From contig JAHBSG010000010.1 in assembly GCA_019639235.1 (NCBI GenBank), positions 1 to 64,000 of the forward strand: a DNA stretch of 64,000 nt. Reading direction: 5' to 3'. Position 1 is the first letter of the stretch. The number at the start of each line of letters is the position of its first letter. Under the pieces are notes generated by a model, which was not told where the DNA came from, made no database searches, and was given only the letters and a program-made list of their open reading frames with translations. This document shows positions 46,634 through 55,833 of the stretch, piece after piece. Position numbers and translations under genes: made by a program. This DNA is from Acidobacteriota bacterium (GTDB lineage Bacteria > Acidobacteriota > Blastocatellia > Pyrinomonadales > Pyrinomonadaceae).

Positions 46634-48427
46634 ATGAAGAGGCTTTTTTTATTCATTTCGCTGTGTCTTTTGGCCGTACCGGCCGCGGCACAGGACGTCC
46701 CCGCCGGGTTCGACCTCTCGAACTACGGCGTAACGATCTCGCCGGACAAGCGCGTCATCGTTGTGCTTGCAACGATCGAGGCCGCACGGACTACAGACGG
46801 TAACGGCGATCCGGCACCGGTCTTTCGGACGCCGCTTTCAGCCGCCGGAACCAAGTTTCGCGATCAATTGACGAGCGACCTTGCCGCGACGCCGGCCGAA
46901 CTCCGCCAGCGCATCGCTAACTTTTTGATCCGTTATAAGCGCACGCGGCCGAACGCTACCGATGCCGAACTCGTCGCGCCTTTCATTTCGATGGCGTATT
47001 CGCTTTCGGATGTGCCGGATCTTGCCGACCCGGTCGTCACTATCGACCTGCCCGGCCAGCTTCTGGATGTACTCGACTTTGCCCCGATCGTCCGTGATTT
47101 TTACCGCCGGTCAAGCATTTCCGCCAATCTAGACGAATACTTCCGCGAGTACCAAAAGGCCTCTGACACTACCCTTCGCTCAACCGCCCGCGAAATGGTC
47201 AGCGAACTTCTCTTCTATCTTAAGACCCGTCCGTTGCTCGTAATCGAAGAAAAGGTCAAGACCGAAACCGAGCGGAGCCGTTCGGGCCGAACGCGGCTTC
47301 AAACCGTAGAAACGCGCGTCCGCGAACGTAAGTTCGTCATCGTACCGGAGATGCTTTCACCGGCTGGAACGGTCAATTTCGTCAATGTAAAGGACGAGTA
47401 TTACGCGATCATTCCGCCGGATTCTGACCTTAGCTTCTCGGAGGTCCGCCGGGCATTTCTGCAGTTCGTCATTGACCCGATCCTTCTTCGCAACGCCAAC
47501 GAGATCGTGTCGATCCGCGACCAGGTAAAAACGCTTCTCGATGCCCGGCGAAAAGAGCGAAGCAATATCTCGCCCGATGTTTTCCTCGCTGTTTCACGTT
47601 CGCTGGTCGCTGCCGTTGACGCAAAGCAATTTGAGAACGAGCGAACGCAAGCTGCCGCAGCCGAAGCCCGACGACGCATCGACCAACTCAAGACGGACGA
47701 TGAGAAGCGGGCCGTTGCGGCCGAGTTCGAAAAGCTCAAAGCCGAGTTTGCCGATGAAACTGCTCTCCGGCTCTCTGAGGAATACGAAAACGGTGCGGTT
47801 CTCGCCTTTCACTTTGCCGACCAGCTAAAGGGAGTTGAAAACTCCGATTTCGACATCGCCGCATCGACCGCCGAGATGATCCTCGCTTTCAATGCCGAAC
47901 GCGAGGCCGGCCGCCTTGCTCAGGCCGCCGATGCCCGAAAACGCGCTATTACTCTCCGCGAAACGCGTCGAACGGCCCCTGCGGCGAATACGCTGACGGC
48001 CGAGAACCCCGTAACAACCAAACTGCGCTCGATCGATGAGGCGATCCGTGCCCGCCGTTTGACCGAGGCGGAACGGGATCTTAAAGCTTTGCTACAGGGC
48101 AACTCCGAAGATGCTCGCATTTACTACAACCTCGGCCGCGTAGCCGGACTCGCGGCCGCTGGTCTTGAAGACCAGGAACAGCTTGCCGCAAGACTGCTTG
48201 AGGCAAAGGTAGCGTATGAGAACGTCATCCGCATCGCTCAGGTCCAGCGGATAGATTCGGCGCTTGTTTCGCTGACCTATGTCGCACTCGGCCGCATCTA
48301 TGAGTTCTACGACGAAAAGGGCATGGCGATCGGGCTCTATGACCAGGCGATCAAGCTCGGTCCGGTCGCGGGCGGCGGCCACGACGAAGCAATGGCGGCG
48401 AAGCAGCGGTTGATCAAGCAGCCTTAG
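46634..48427 (+). CDS. Exported TPR-containing protein of unknown function
   Basis: A 597-residue exported protein with signal peptide MKRLFLFISLCLLAVPAAA. The middle has a long charged helical region (ETERSRSGRTRLQTVETRVRER, then KLKAEFADETALRLSEEYENG). The C-terminal 120 residues look like tetratricopeptide repeats (RIYYNLGRVAGLAAAG, ALVSLTYVALGRIYEFYDEKGMAIGLYDQAIKLG). An ATG at 46634 was preferred to a TTG further up. Function is not predictable; envelope scaffolding is a guess. Confidence 0.7.
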   Translation: MKRLFLFISLCLLAVPAAAQDVPAGFDLSNYGVTISPDKRVIVVLATIEAARTTDGNGDPAPVFRTPLSAAGTKFRDQLTSDLAATPAELRQRIANFLIRYKRTRPNATDAELVAPFISMAYSLSDVPDLADPVVTIDLPGQLLDVLDFAPIVRDFYRRSSISANLDEYFREYQKASDTTLRSTAREMVSELLFYLKTRPLLVIEEKVKTETERSRSGRTRLQTVETRVRERKFVIVPEMLSPAGTVNFVNVKDEYYAIIPPDSDLSFSEVRRAFLQFVIDPILLRNANEIVSIRDQVKTLLDARRKERSNISPDVFLAVSRSLVAAVDAKQFENERTQAAAAEARRRIDQLKTDDEKRAVAAEFEKLKAEFADETALRLSEEYENGAVLAFHFADQLKGVENSDFDIAASTAEMILAFNAEREAGRLAQAADARKRAITLRETRRTAPAANTLTAENPVTTKLRSIDEAIRARRLTEAERDLKALLQGNSEDARIYYNLGRVAGLAAAGLEDQEQLAARLLEAKVAYENVIRIAQVQRIDSALVSLTYVALGRIYEFYDEKGMAIGLYDQAIKLGPVAGGGHDEAMAAKQRLIKQP

Positions 48428-48467
48428 GATCGGCGCTTCGATGTTCGACTGCGGACCAACATAACAA

Positions 48468-49367
48468 ATGACTGAAAAAGCCTACCGCAGCGGATTTGTC
48501 GGCCTTGTCGGCCGCCCGAACGCCGGCAAATCCACGCTGCTCAATTACCTCGTCGGTGAAAAGATCGCCGCCGTTTCCAACAAGCCGCAAACAACACGTT
48601 ACAAGATCCGCGGCATCGTCTCGCGGCCCGAAAGCCAGATCGTTTTCATCGATACGCCCGGCGTCCACAAGCCCGGCTACCTTCTGAACCGCCGAATGAT
48701 GGCAGCGGTCGAAGACGCAGTTCTCTCGGTAGATGTCGTCGTGCTCATCCGCGACGCCAATGTCTCGACCGGCAACGGCGACCGCTTCGTGCTCGACCTC
48801 GTTAAACGCTCGGGCAAGCCCGCGATCCTGCTCCTCAATAAGATCGACAAGCTCCGGACAAAGGAAACCTTGCTTCCTCTCATCGACTTTTACCGGAACG
48901 AGCACGACTTCGCCGCGATCATTCCCGCCTCCGCCCTCAAGGGTGAGGCCGTCGAAACTTTGCTCGGCGCTATCGATGAACATCTGCCCGAGGGCGAGCC
49001 GCTCTTTGATGAGGACGACCTGACCGACCAGCCGATGCGGATGATCGTCGCCGAGATGGTCCGCGAAAAGATCCTTGCCTCGACCGGAGAAGAGATCCCG
49101 TATGTGACCGCAGTCGTGACGGAAAAATGGGATGAGACCGATCCGGAAAAACCGGTCATCCACTGCGCCATCTTCGTCGAGCGGCCGTCGCAGAAAGGCA
49201 TCATCATCGGAAAGGGCGGGGCCAAGCTAAAGGCTATCGGGACGGCCGCTCGCGCAGACATCGAGAAACTGCTTGGCCGGCACATCCACCTTCAACTCTT
49301 CGTCAAGGTGGTCGAAGACTGGCGAAACAAAGAACGTGAACTCAACGAAATGGGGGTCAGCGAATGA
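48468..49367 (+). CDS. era: Ribosome-assembly GTPase Era
   Basis: A 299-residue GTPase needed for 30S subunit maturation. G1 is GRPNAGKS (15-22), G2 is in NKPQTTRYKIRGI, G3 DTPG, G4 NKID. The C-terminal KH domain binds 16S rRNA: IIIGKGGAKLKAIGTAARADIEKLLG. Full length. Its stop overlaps the prmA start as ATGA. Confidence 0.96.
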   Translation: MTEKAYRSGFVGLVGRPNAGKSTLLNYLVGEKIAAVSNKPQTTRYKIRGIVSRPESQIVFIDTPGVHKPGYLLNRRMMAAVEDAVLSVDVVVLIRDANVSTGNGDRFVLDLVKRSGKPAILLLNKIDKLRTKETLLPLIDFYRNEHDFAAIIPASALKGEAVETLLGAIDEHLPEGEPLFDEDDLTDQPMRMIVAEMVREKILASTGEEIPYVTAVVTEKWDETDPEKPVIHCAIFVERPSQKGIIIGKGGAKLKAIGTAARADIEKLLGRHIHLQLFVKVVEDWRNKERELNEMGVSE

Positions 49368-50260
49368 CCGATCAACAGCAACCGAATGAGTGGTTTGCCC
49401 TCGAGGTCGTCGCGGCGAGCGATGCCGCCGAGGCCATTGAGTTCGCGATGAACGAGCTTGAATGCCTCGGTTCGGAGATCAATAGCCTGCGCAAGAAGCC
49501 GGGCGAGGACTTGACCATCTCAGGCTACTTCGAACACGAAATAGGTGATGAGACGGTCGCGCAAGCGATCTCCTACTCCCTCGAGGTTTACGGCCTTTCG
49601 CCCGAAAGCGTCCGCGGCCGAAGTTGGCGGAGGATCGGGAAGACCGATTGGCTCTACGATTGGAAAAAGCACTGGAAGCCAACGACCATCGGAAGTTTTG
49701 TCGTTTCGCCGCCGTGGGAAACGGTCGATGACGCTGATCGGCACGTTATTTTCATCGAGCCGAACATGGCGTTCGGTACCGGAACGCACGCGACGACCCA
49801 GCTTTGCCTTGAGGCCATCGGCGAGATCTATCGCCCGGGCGAGACGCTGCTCGATGTCGGCACCGGCACGGGCATTCTCGCCATTGGGGCCGCCCTAATG
49901 AACGCCGTTGCCGGCCGTGAAATGCCGCGGCTTACCGGCTGCGACCTGGACGCCGGATCGATCGACATCGCCCGCGAAAATGCCGAGCTGAATAACGTTG
50001 GCGGCACCATTGATTTTTACGTCGGCAGCATCAAAGAAGATACCGAACCTGCAGATCTCGTCGTTGCGAACCTGACGATCGACGTCATCAAGCCCTTACT
50101 TGATCTCCTGCTCGCCAAAGCGAAGCGGAGTTTGATGCTTTCGGGTGTTCTTGTTGAGCAAAGGGAAGAGCTTGTAAGCGAACTCGAAAAGCGTGGCATT
50201 ACGGAAGCAGAGATACGCACTTCGGGTGAATGGATCGCCGCCATCATCCGCAGATCTTAG
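49364..50260 (+). CDS. prmA: Ribosomal protein L11 methyltransferase
   Basis: A 298-residue SAM-dependent enzyme that methylates L11. The catalytic domain follows an N-terminal substrate-recognition domain and contains FGTGTHATTQLCLEAI, LLDVGTGTGILAIGAALM (SAM site), GCDLDAGSIDIARENAELN and VVANLTIDVIKPL. Translationally coupled to era (ATGA). Its last bases overlap the end of the convergent Ycf48-like gene. Confidence 0.94.
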   Translation: MTDQQQPNEWFALEVVAASDAAEAIEFAMNELECLGSEINSLRKKPGEDLTISGYFEHEIGDETVAQAISYSLEVYGLSPESVRGRSWRRIGKTDWLYDWKKHWKPTTIGSFVVSPPWETVDDADRHVIFIEPNMAFGTGTHATTQLCLEAIGEIYRPGETLLDVGTGTGILAIGAALMNAVAGREMPRLTGCDLDAGSIDIARENAELNNVGGTIDFYVGSIKEDTEPADLVVANLTIDVIKPLLDLLLAKAKRSLMLSGVLVEQREELVSELEKRGITEAEIRTSGEWIAAIIRRS

Positions 50261-52248
50261 GGCTCGGCCGGCCGCCTTGCGGGCTCGATGTCGCCGTCGT
50301 CGGTGACAGGTACAAGCGGCTGCCGGAGTACAGGCCGGGTTCGCGTTCCGTCACGAAGGATTGGCGGTACTCGTGGCGATTGAAGCCCCGAAGGCGACAA
50401 GTTCTCCGTCCGCTTCAGGATCGCTCCGCCGCTTCCGCCGACCCAAAGGTTCTTTCCGCCGCGAAATACCACCGCCTGGAGCAGCTTGTTCGTCATGCCC
50501 GGTTGCGATGCCCATGTCCGTCCGCCGTCGCTCGTTATGACCACCGCACCGTTCTCGCCGACAGCGATCGCCGACCGCGATGCAAAGGCCGTCACGGCAA
50601 ATAGATTTGCCTCGATCGGCGTTTCCTCGCTCCGCCAGCTAAGCCCGCCGTCTTCTGTAACTAAGATCGCTCCACGCGAGCCGACGATCACGCCGTTCTT
50701 CTCATCGGCAAAGCTGATCGAGTTCAGGCTCTCGCGGAGGTTTGTTTTGAAAGGCGTCCAGGTCTCGCCGCCATCCTGAGTTACGAGCACCGTGCCGCGG
50801 TCGCCGACCGCCACGCCGACGCGCTCGTTGATGAAGTCCACGTCCTCAAGCCATGCCCGCGTCCCGGTTTCGATGCGTTCCCAATATGCTCCGGCCGAAG
50901 TTGTACGAATGATTGTCCCATCGGAGCCGACCGCAAAGCCGACACGCTCATTTACGAAGACAACGCCGAAGAGGTCCGCATCGGTCCCGGCAACGCCCGG
51001 CCCCCAGCTCGCCCCGCCGTTGATCGTCCGGACGATCGTGCCTTTGTCGCCCACCGCCCAGCCGCGGAGCCCGTCAAAAAAGAAGACCGAATGAAGGTTT
51101 GCAGCCGTTCCCGAAAAGACCGGGAACCACCGCTCGCCACCATCGTTCGTCAGCCAAAGCCGGCCGCGTGACCCGGCGGCGATGCCAACGCGGTCATCGA
51201 GGAAAAAGAGGTCGTTTACGTCATCGCGGCCGCCCTCGGAAAGCCGCTGCCAGCTATAGCCGCCGTCGTCGGTGCGGATGATCAATCCGTTCTCGCCTAC
51301 GGCCCAGCCCGTGAATCGGTCGGCCATGTGGATCGAGCCGAGCCTCGGATCAGTTCGGACAGTGAACGGCAGCCACGTCCGTCCGCCGTCGCCGGTCAGC
51401 CAAACCGCACCGTTCGCGTCGGTCACCGAGCCGTGCTTCCCATCTGAAAAACAGACGGAAAGCATGTCCGCCCTAGAATATGCGTTCACCCGGTCCCACG
51501 TCGCACCGCCATCCGTAGTGCGGGCGATGCAGCCCGAGCGGCCGATCGCAACCGCTTCTTTTTCGCCAAGCACGGCAACAGAGGTGGCCGCAAGCTGGCC
51601 GCATGGCCGCGAGGCGGTCCAAGCCGCTCCGCCGTCCGTAGTGAAATGTACATTACCCTCGCCCGAAACTGCCGCCGCAGCTAATTCGCTGAATGATGAA
51701 ACCGCGACCAACTGCTCAGCCGTCTTTGCAGCGGCCGGTTGCCACGTTTGGCCGCCATCTGCGGACCGGAGAACAGCCCCGTTGCTCCCGACTGCCCAAC
51801 CGAATTTCAGCCCGTCGCCCGAGAATGAAACGTCGTAAAAATGCTCGCGGCTATCGTGTCGCGATGGCCGCCAATCGCTTCCCGCATTTTCGGTAAAAAA
51901 GATCGTCCCGCGGGCACCGACGACGACCGCTTGACGCGGGTCGCGGGCGAAGACGCCATTGAGTACCGCATCATCTGAACCGACCGATGCCGACCACGAA
52001 AACCCGCCATCGCGGGTGCGGAGTATCGTCCGGTTCGGCCCAACGGCGTAACCGGTCAGCTTGTCACTTGCAAAGTGGATCGCAGTAAGCTGGTTGCCCT
52101 GCGGCAGCGGATTTTGCCAGACCCAGCCGCGTGCCGAGACCTGGCCCAAAGCCGTCGCAGCGAAAAGAACAAGGACGGAAATGCAGAAAAACGACGCCGA
52201 AAAACGCTGTTCGGAGAGTAGCGATGAGATGCGTTCTGCGGGGGTCAT
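50257..52248 (-). CDS. Exported Ycf48/BNR-repeat beta-propeller protein
   Basis: A 663-residue exported protein. A signal sequence (FCISVLVLFAATALG) is followed by about a dozen repeats of the form GxxGTIxxTxDGGxxWxx, the Ycf48/BNR type (for example AVGPNRTILRTRDGGFSW, AVGDKGTIVRTINGGASW). These build beta-propellers; relatives assist photosystem II assembly or act as sialidase-like binding modules, but no catalytic residues are visible. ATG 52248 was preferred to an upstream TTG. Role unknown. Confidence 0.82.
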   Translation of the reverse strand: MTPAERISSLLSEQRFSASFFCISVLVLFAATALGQVSARGWVWQNPLPQGNQLTAIHFASDKLTGYAVGPNRTILRTRDGGFSWSASVGSDDAVLNGVFARDPRQAVVVGARGTIFFTENAGSDWRPSRHDSREHFYDVSFSGDGLKFGWAVGSNGAVLRSADGGQTWQPAAAKTAEQLVAVSSFSELAAAAVSGEGNVHFTTDGGAAWTASRPCGQLAATSVAVLGEKEAVAIGRSGCIARTTDGGATWDRVNAYSRADMLSVCFSDGKHGSVTDANGAVWLTGDGGRTWLPFTVRTDPRLGSIHMADRFTGWAVGENGLIIRTDDGGYSWQRLSEGGRDDVNDLFFLDDRVGIAAGSRGRLWLTNDGGERWFPVFSGTAANLHSVFFFDGLRGWAVGDKGTIVRTINGGASWGPGVAGTDADLFGVVFVNERVGFAVGSDGTIIRTTSAGAYWERIETGTRAWLEDVDFINERVGVAVGDRGTVLVTQDGGETWTPFKTNLRESLNSISFADEKNGVIVGSRGAILVTEDGGLSWRSEETPIEANLFAVTAFASRSAIAVGENGAVVITSDGGRTWASQPGMTNKLLQAVVFRGGKNLWVGGSGGAILKRTENLSPSGLQSPRVPPILRDGTRTRPVLRQPLVPVTDDGDIEPARRPAEP

Positions 52249-52285
52249 CAATAAACGATCGGCAGGCAAACACAAGCCGCACGGG

Positions 52286-52744
52286 CTAGATCTCTATAAC
52301 TCCAAGCTCGGCCACAAGCTCGTCGAGGACGTCCAACTCGACCTTGCCCGACCTCGCGATAGCACGTGCAGCGGTATCGGCCACTTCCTGCACCTCGTGG
52401 CCGGCGTGGCCCTTGATCCACTGCCATTCTATCCTATGACGCGCCGCCGCCCGGTCAAGCCGGCGCCACCAATCCTGATTGGTCTTTCGCTTCCATGTGC
52501 CGCCCATCGTCTCGACCACGTAACGCGAATCGGAAAGCACGCGCACCCTGCAAGGCTCCTTTAAGTTCTCAAGCCCGAGAGCCGCCGCTGCTATTTCAGA
52601 CTGCTGATTCGTCGCACTGCCGAGATACTCGCCGAACGCTTTCCAATAGCCCTTGAACCCCAAAACGGCCACCGCCGCGGCACGCGGATTCCCCTTGCCG
52701 TTGCCGAGGCTCGAACCATCGCAGACTATTGTTACTTCTTTCAT
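52286..52744 (-). CDS. rnhA: Ribonuclease HI
   Basis: A 152-residue enzyme that cuts RNA in RNA-DNA hybrids. The acidic active site is D9 (CDGSSLGN), E50 (NQQSEIAAAAL), D72 (LSDSRYVVE) and D123 (EVADTAARA). The basic-loop region IEWQWIKGHAGHEVQEVAD is normal except that the usual Asn is Gln. ATG 52744 chosen; the longer frame overlaps the SbcC-like gene. It starts 16 bases after that gene. Confidence 0.93.
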   Translation of the reverse strand: MKEVTIVCDGSSLGNGKGNPRAAAVAVLGFKGYWKAFGEYLGSATNQQSEIAAAALGLENLKEPCRVRVLSDSRYVVETMGGTWKRKTNQDWWRRLDRAAARHRIEWQWIKGHAGHEVQEVADTAARAIARSGKVELDVLDELVAELGVIEI

Positions 52745-52760
52745 CAAGTATCGCAGCAGC

Positions 52761-55406
52761 TTACTTCTCGACCCGGATCTCATGGTCCAGATACCCCTCA
52801 AACGTATCATCATGCGAGATGACAAAAAGCTGGTCGAAGTGCGTTATCTGCCCGATCTGCATGGCGAGATTCTCCCGCCGCTCGGCATCCATATTGGTTG
52901 TCGGCTCGTCAAAAAAGGCGATGCGGATATCGGACAATTGCTTCAGCAACGCCAGCCTGACGGCGAGTGCCGCGGCCATCTGTTCGCCGCCCGAAAGGCT
53001 GACGAATGGCCGCTCGTGGCCGCCCTCTTCAACATAGATGCCGTAGTCCTCGCCCCAGCGAAGCGTCCGCTCGGCATTCCCGCCGACCTCGCGAAAGATG
53101 CGGTTGGCCTCGGCCGAGACGTGAAAAACGTAGTTTCGGGCTACGAGCGGTGCGGCTTCCTTAAGAGTATCGCGGATGAAGACCGTCGTTTCAAGTATTT
53201 TCTCCTGCCGCTCCTTTTCCTGAAGCTCCGCCGAAAGCTCTTTCCTGATCTCCGCCAGCCGTTCGGACTCAAGCTTGAGTGCCGCAAGCCGTTTGTCCGC
53301 GGTCTCCAGCCGGACTTCGGCGGCGGCCATATCGCGTTGAATCCCGCCAAGCTCTGCTCCGGCGGAAGTGTGTGCCTCGGGGTCGTAGCCACGCGTTGCC
53401 TCTTCAAATGCCGCGACCGCAGCGGATGCTTGCTCGCTCGCTTTTTCCAGAGCGGTAGCCGCTTCGCGATAGGAACCTTCAAGCCGCGGCAATTCCTTAG
53501 CCGCCTGCTCGAGAGCGATAAACTTCCGATAAGCCTCTTCGGTCGCATCGCGTTCGGCCGTTACAGATTTGAGGTTGTCGTCGAGCGTTACAAAGTCATC
53601 GAGCTGCTCAACGATCAGCTTCCTCTCGCTTTCCAGCCGTTCGGTGTTGCTCTCGATCTTCGTAACCTGCTCGCGTACTTCCATCTCGCGGGCGAGCAAC
53701 GCCTCAAGGGGCCGGATCCGAGAACGCGGGTCGCCAAGCTGCTCAAGCCGGGCCTCGATCTCCGTTACCTTTGCCTCAGCGGCCGGGAGTTGCTCAAGCT
53801 TCGATCTAAGCTCGTCGCGTTCCGCAGCCAGCCGAACGCCTTCGTCCTTAACCTCTGCGAACCGCCGTTCGAGCGTCGGCACCTGGACGGCAAAACGCTC
53901 GGCCGTCTTTGCTTTGGCAAGGCCCACCCGAAGTTCCGCTCGCTCACGGCCGAGGCTTTCCATTGAGCTCCGCAGCTCGGCAAATTGATCGACAAGAAAG
54001 CCCTCAAGCGTCTGCCCTGGCTTAAGGTTCAGGCACTTTTCACTCAGTATCGGGCACAGGCCGTTCCTGATCTCCGCCTGAAACTTCTCGTCGCGTTCGA
54101 GCTCGGCATTGAGCCGGGCGAGCTCGGCCGTGATCTCCGCATCGCGTGCCTCAAGTGCGGCGGCGTTGTCAGCACCGGTCGCCTCGGCACGAGCCTTATC
54201 GAGTTCGTTCTTCGCATTCGTGAACGAGTCCCGCAAACGACCTAGCCGCTCTTCCGCAGCGGCAACCTGCTTTGAGATCGCCCGAAGCCCCGAGAGTTCC
54301 TCGCGGGCAGCGGCCAGCTCTTTCTCAAGGCCGCTCTGCTCCTCCGCCTTCGGCCTGAGTTCCGCAAGCTCGCGGTGGGCTTTTTCTATTGCCTCGATCT
54401 CGGCCCGCGTATGGCGTTCCTCGATCCGTATCGAAGCTTCTGCCGCCTCGACCTTCGCGAGCTGCTGGTTAAGGCCATCGCGAACGCCTCGTTCCCGTTC
54501 AAGCTCGGCGAGCCGCTTGAGAGCCTCGCGATGCCGGCCGGCGGCTTCGCTTACCGCTTCCATCTTCGCCGCTGATTCGCGCGCCCGTTCGAACTCGGCT
54601 TCTGCCTGTCTAAGGATCAGTTCGGCACGGCCGCGTTCGGTTTCGGCGGCCTCTTTCTCCTTCGCTGCCTTTTCGAAGCGGTCCTTCGTCTCTTCTAGCT
54701 CGGCAACACGTTTCGTCGTTTCCTCTTCCTTTCGCCGCAGGTCGTCGATCTGCTGTTGCAACTCGCCGAGCAGGGCCTCCGTTGCCGCAAGTTCCTCGGC
54801 GACCGACTCGGCCCGGGCAAGTTCGCCCTCGAACCGCGACGCCTTGCTGTTGATCTCTCCAATTCTTGACTCGACGAACCGCTGCGTCTTGATCAGTTCC
54901 TCGGCACCGCGGCGGTATTCCTCGACCTTGAGCAGAACGTCGAACGTCCGCTTTCGCTCCGCGGCCGTCGCCAGAAAGATCGCCGTAAACGTGCCCTGAG
55001 GAACCCCGATCGCGTGCTTGTAAAGCATCTCAAGATCCGTTCCGGGCTCGACCGCCAAGTGTTTTCTTAGGAACCGGCTGACGTCCTCTTTCTTCTCAGC
55101 GATGCGGGTCTCAAGCTGCGGGTCATAAACGTAATAGCCCGTTCCGGTGTCGCGATAAATGACGTACTCGCGCTCATCGAGCCCGCTTTCGATGGTCACG
55201 CGGGCATTGCCTTTCTTCGTTCCGCGGCTGACAAAGTCATCCTTTTTGTAATCAAGTACATCGAAGAGGACCCAAGCAGCGGCCTCGATCAGCGTCGTCT
55301 TTCCGGCACCATTCTCGCCGGAAATGGCCGTCGTCCCGCGCTCGAAATCGAACACCGCCTCGCGATGTGATTTGATATTCTCGAGCTGTATCCGCTTTAT
55401 ATGCAT
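52761..55406 (-). CDS. SbcC/Rad50-type SMC ATPase
   Basis: An 881-residue double-strand-break/hairpin-processing ATPase. Walker A is GENGAGKT (30-37), followed by long coiled coils, the C-terminal signature LSGGEQMAAALAV and Walker B IAFFDEPTTNMD, then SHDD. A hook-like Cys pair sits mid-coil as CPILSEKC (C-x6-C), not the CxxC zinc hook of E. coli SbcC/Rad50. No SbcD/Mre11 nuclease gene is adjacent. RNase HI follows 16 bases later. Confidence 0.88.
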   Translation of the reverse strand: MHIKRIQLENIKSHREAVFDFERGTTAISGENGAGKTTLIEAAAWVLFDVLDYKKDDFVSRGTKKGNARVTIESGLDEREYVIYRDTGTGYYVYDPQLETRIAEKKEDVSRFLRKHLAVEPGTDLEMLYKHAIGVPQGTFTAIFLATAAERKRTFDVLLKVEEYRRGAEELIKTQRFVESRIGEINSKASRFEGELARAESVAEELAATEALLGELQQQIDDLRRKEEETTKRVAELEETKDRFEKAAKEKEAAETERGRAELILRQAEAEFERARESAAKMEAVSEAAGRHREALKRLAELERERGVRDGLNQQLAKVEAAEASIRIEERHTRAEIEAIEKAHRELAELRPKAEEQSGLEKELAAAREELSGLRAISKQVAAAEERLGRLRDSFTNAKNELDKARAEATGADNAAALEARDAEITAELARLNAELERDEKFQAEIRNGLCPILSEKCLNLKPGQTLEGFLVDQFAELRSSMESLGRERAELRVGLAKAKTAERFAVQVPTLERRFAEVKDEGVRLAAERDELRSKLEQLPAAEAKVTEIEARLEQLGDPRSRIRPLEALLAREMEVREQVTKIESNTERLESERKLIVEQLDDFVTLDDNLKSVTAERDATEEAYRKFIALEQAAKELPRLEGSYREAATALEKASEQASAAVAAFEEATRGYDPEAHTSAGAELGGIQRDMAAAEVRLETADKRLAALKLESERLAEIRKELSAELQEKERQEKILETTVFIRDTLKEAAPLVARNYVFHVSAEANRIFREVGGNAERTLRWGEDYGIYVEEGGHERPFVSLSGGEQMAAALAVRLALLKQLSDIRIAFFDEPTTNMDAERRENLAMQIGQITHFDQLFVISHDDTFEGYLDHEIRVEK

Positions 55407-55536
55407 CAGTTAGCAGCGGTTCAGAGCAACCTGGCCTGCGTTGAACGTCGCGTAGCACTTTCACTTCGATTCTAAGCGAACTTGCTCCGGATTCGAAAAC
55501 AGCAAGCGTCTCATAGTAATCTCGTATTGAATTTTT

Positions 55537-55833
55537 ATGAAGATAACACCCGGAGAATCCGTTATCGCCGTGCTTCACTCGCCGCGGGAGAAGCTGCTTG
55601 GGATAGTAGATGAAATAAATTCGGCGGGCGTTTTTCTGCGCGCCATCGAGCTCGGATATTTCGACGATTGGGTCCGCTCGATCGCCGAGGGCGAGCAATA
55701 TTTGCCGATGAGCGATTATTTCATCCCGATGTGGCGGGTCGAGCGCGTTACGCGCGACGAAGCCGCCGAAGGTGCTCCTTCGCTTGCAGAGCTATTTGAG
55801 AAAAGGACCGGGAGAAATCTTGGCGAGTTCTAG
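55537..55833 (+). CDS. Conserved-looking protein of unknown function
   Basis: A 98-residue soluble protein, no signal peptide. It begins KITPGESVIAVLHSPREKLLGIVDEINSAGVFLRAIELGYFDDW, which suggests a small beta-rich domain, and ends with a helix SLAELFEKRTGRNLGEF. It stands alone on the plus strand between the SbcC-like gene and the DUF4097 gene, whose end it overlaps by 4 bases. I do not recognise the family. Confidence 0.65.
   Translation: MKITPGESVIAVLHSPREKLLGIVDEINSAGVFLRAIELGYFDDWVRSIAEGEQYLPMSDYFIPMWRVERVTRDEAAEGAPSLAELFEKRTGRNLGEF

Noticed and set aside
54109..54999. Long Ser/Ala/Arg-rich plus-strand frame
   Set aside because: Shadow of the SbcC-like coiled coil on the minus strand; no start signal and skewed composition.
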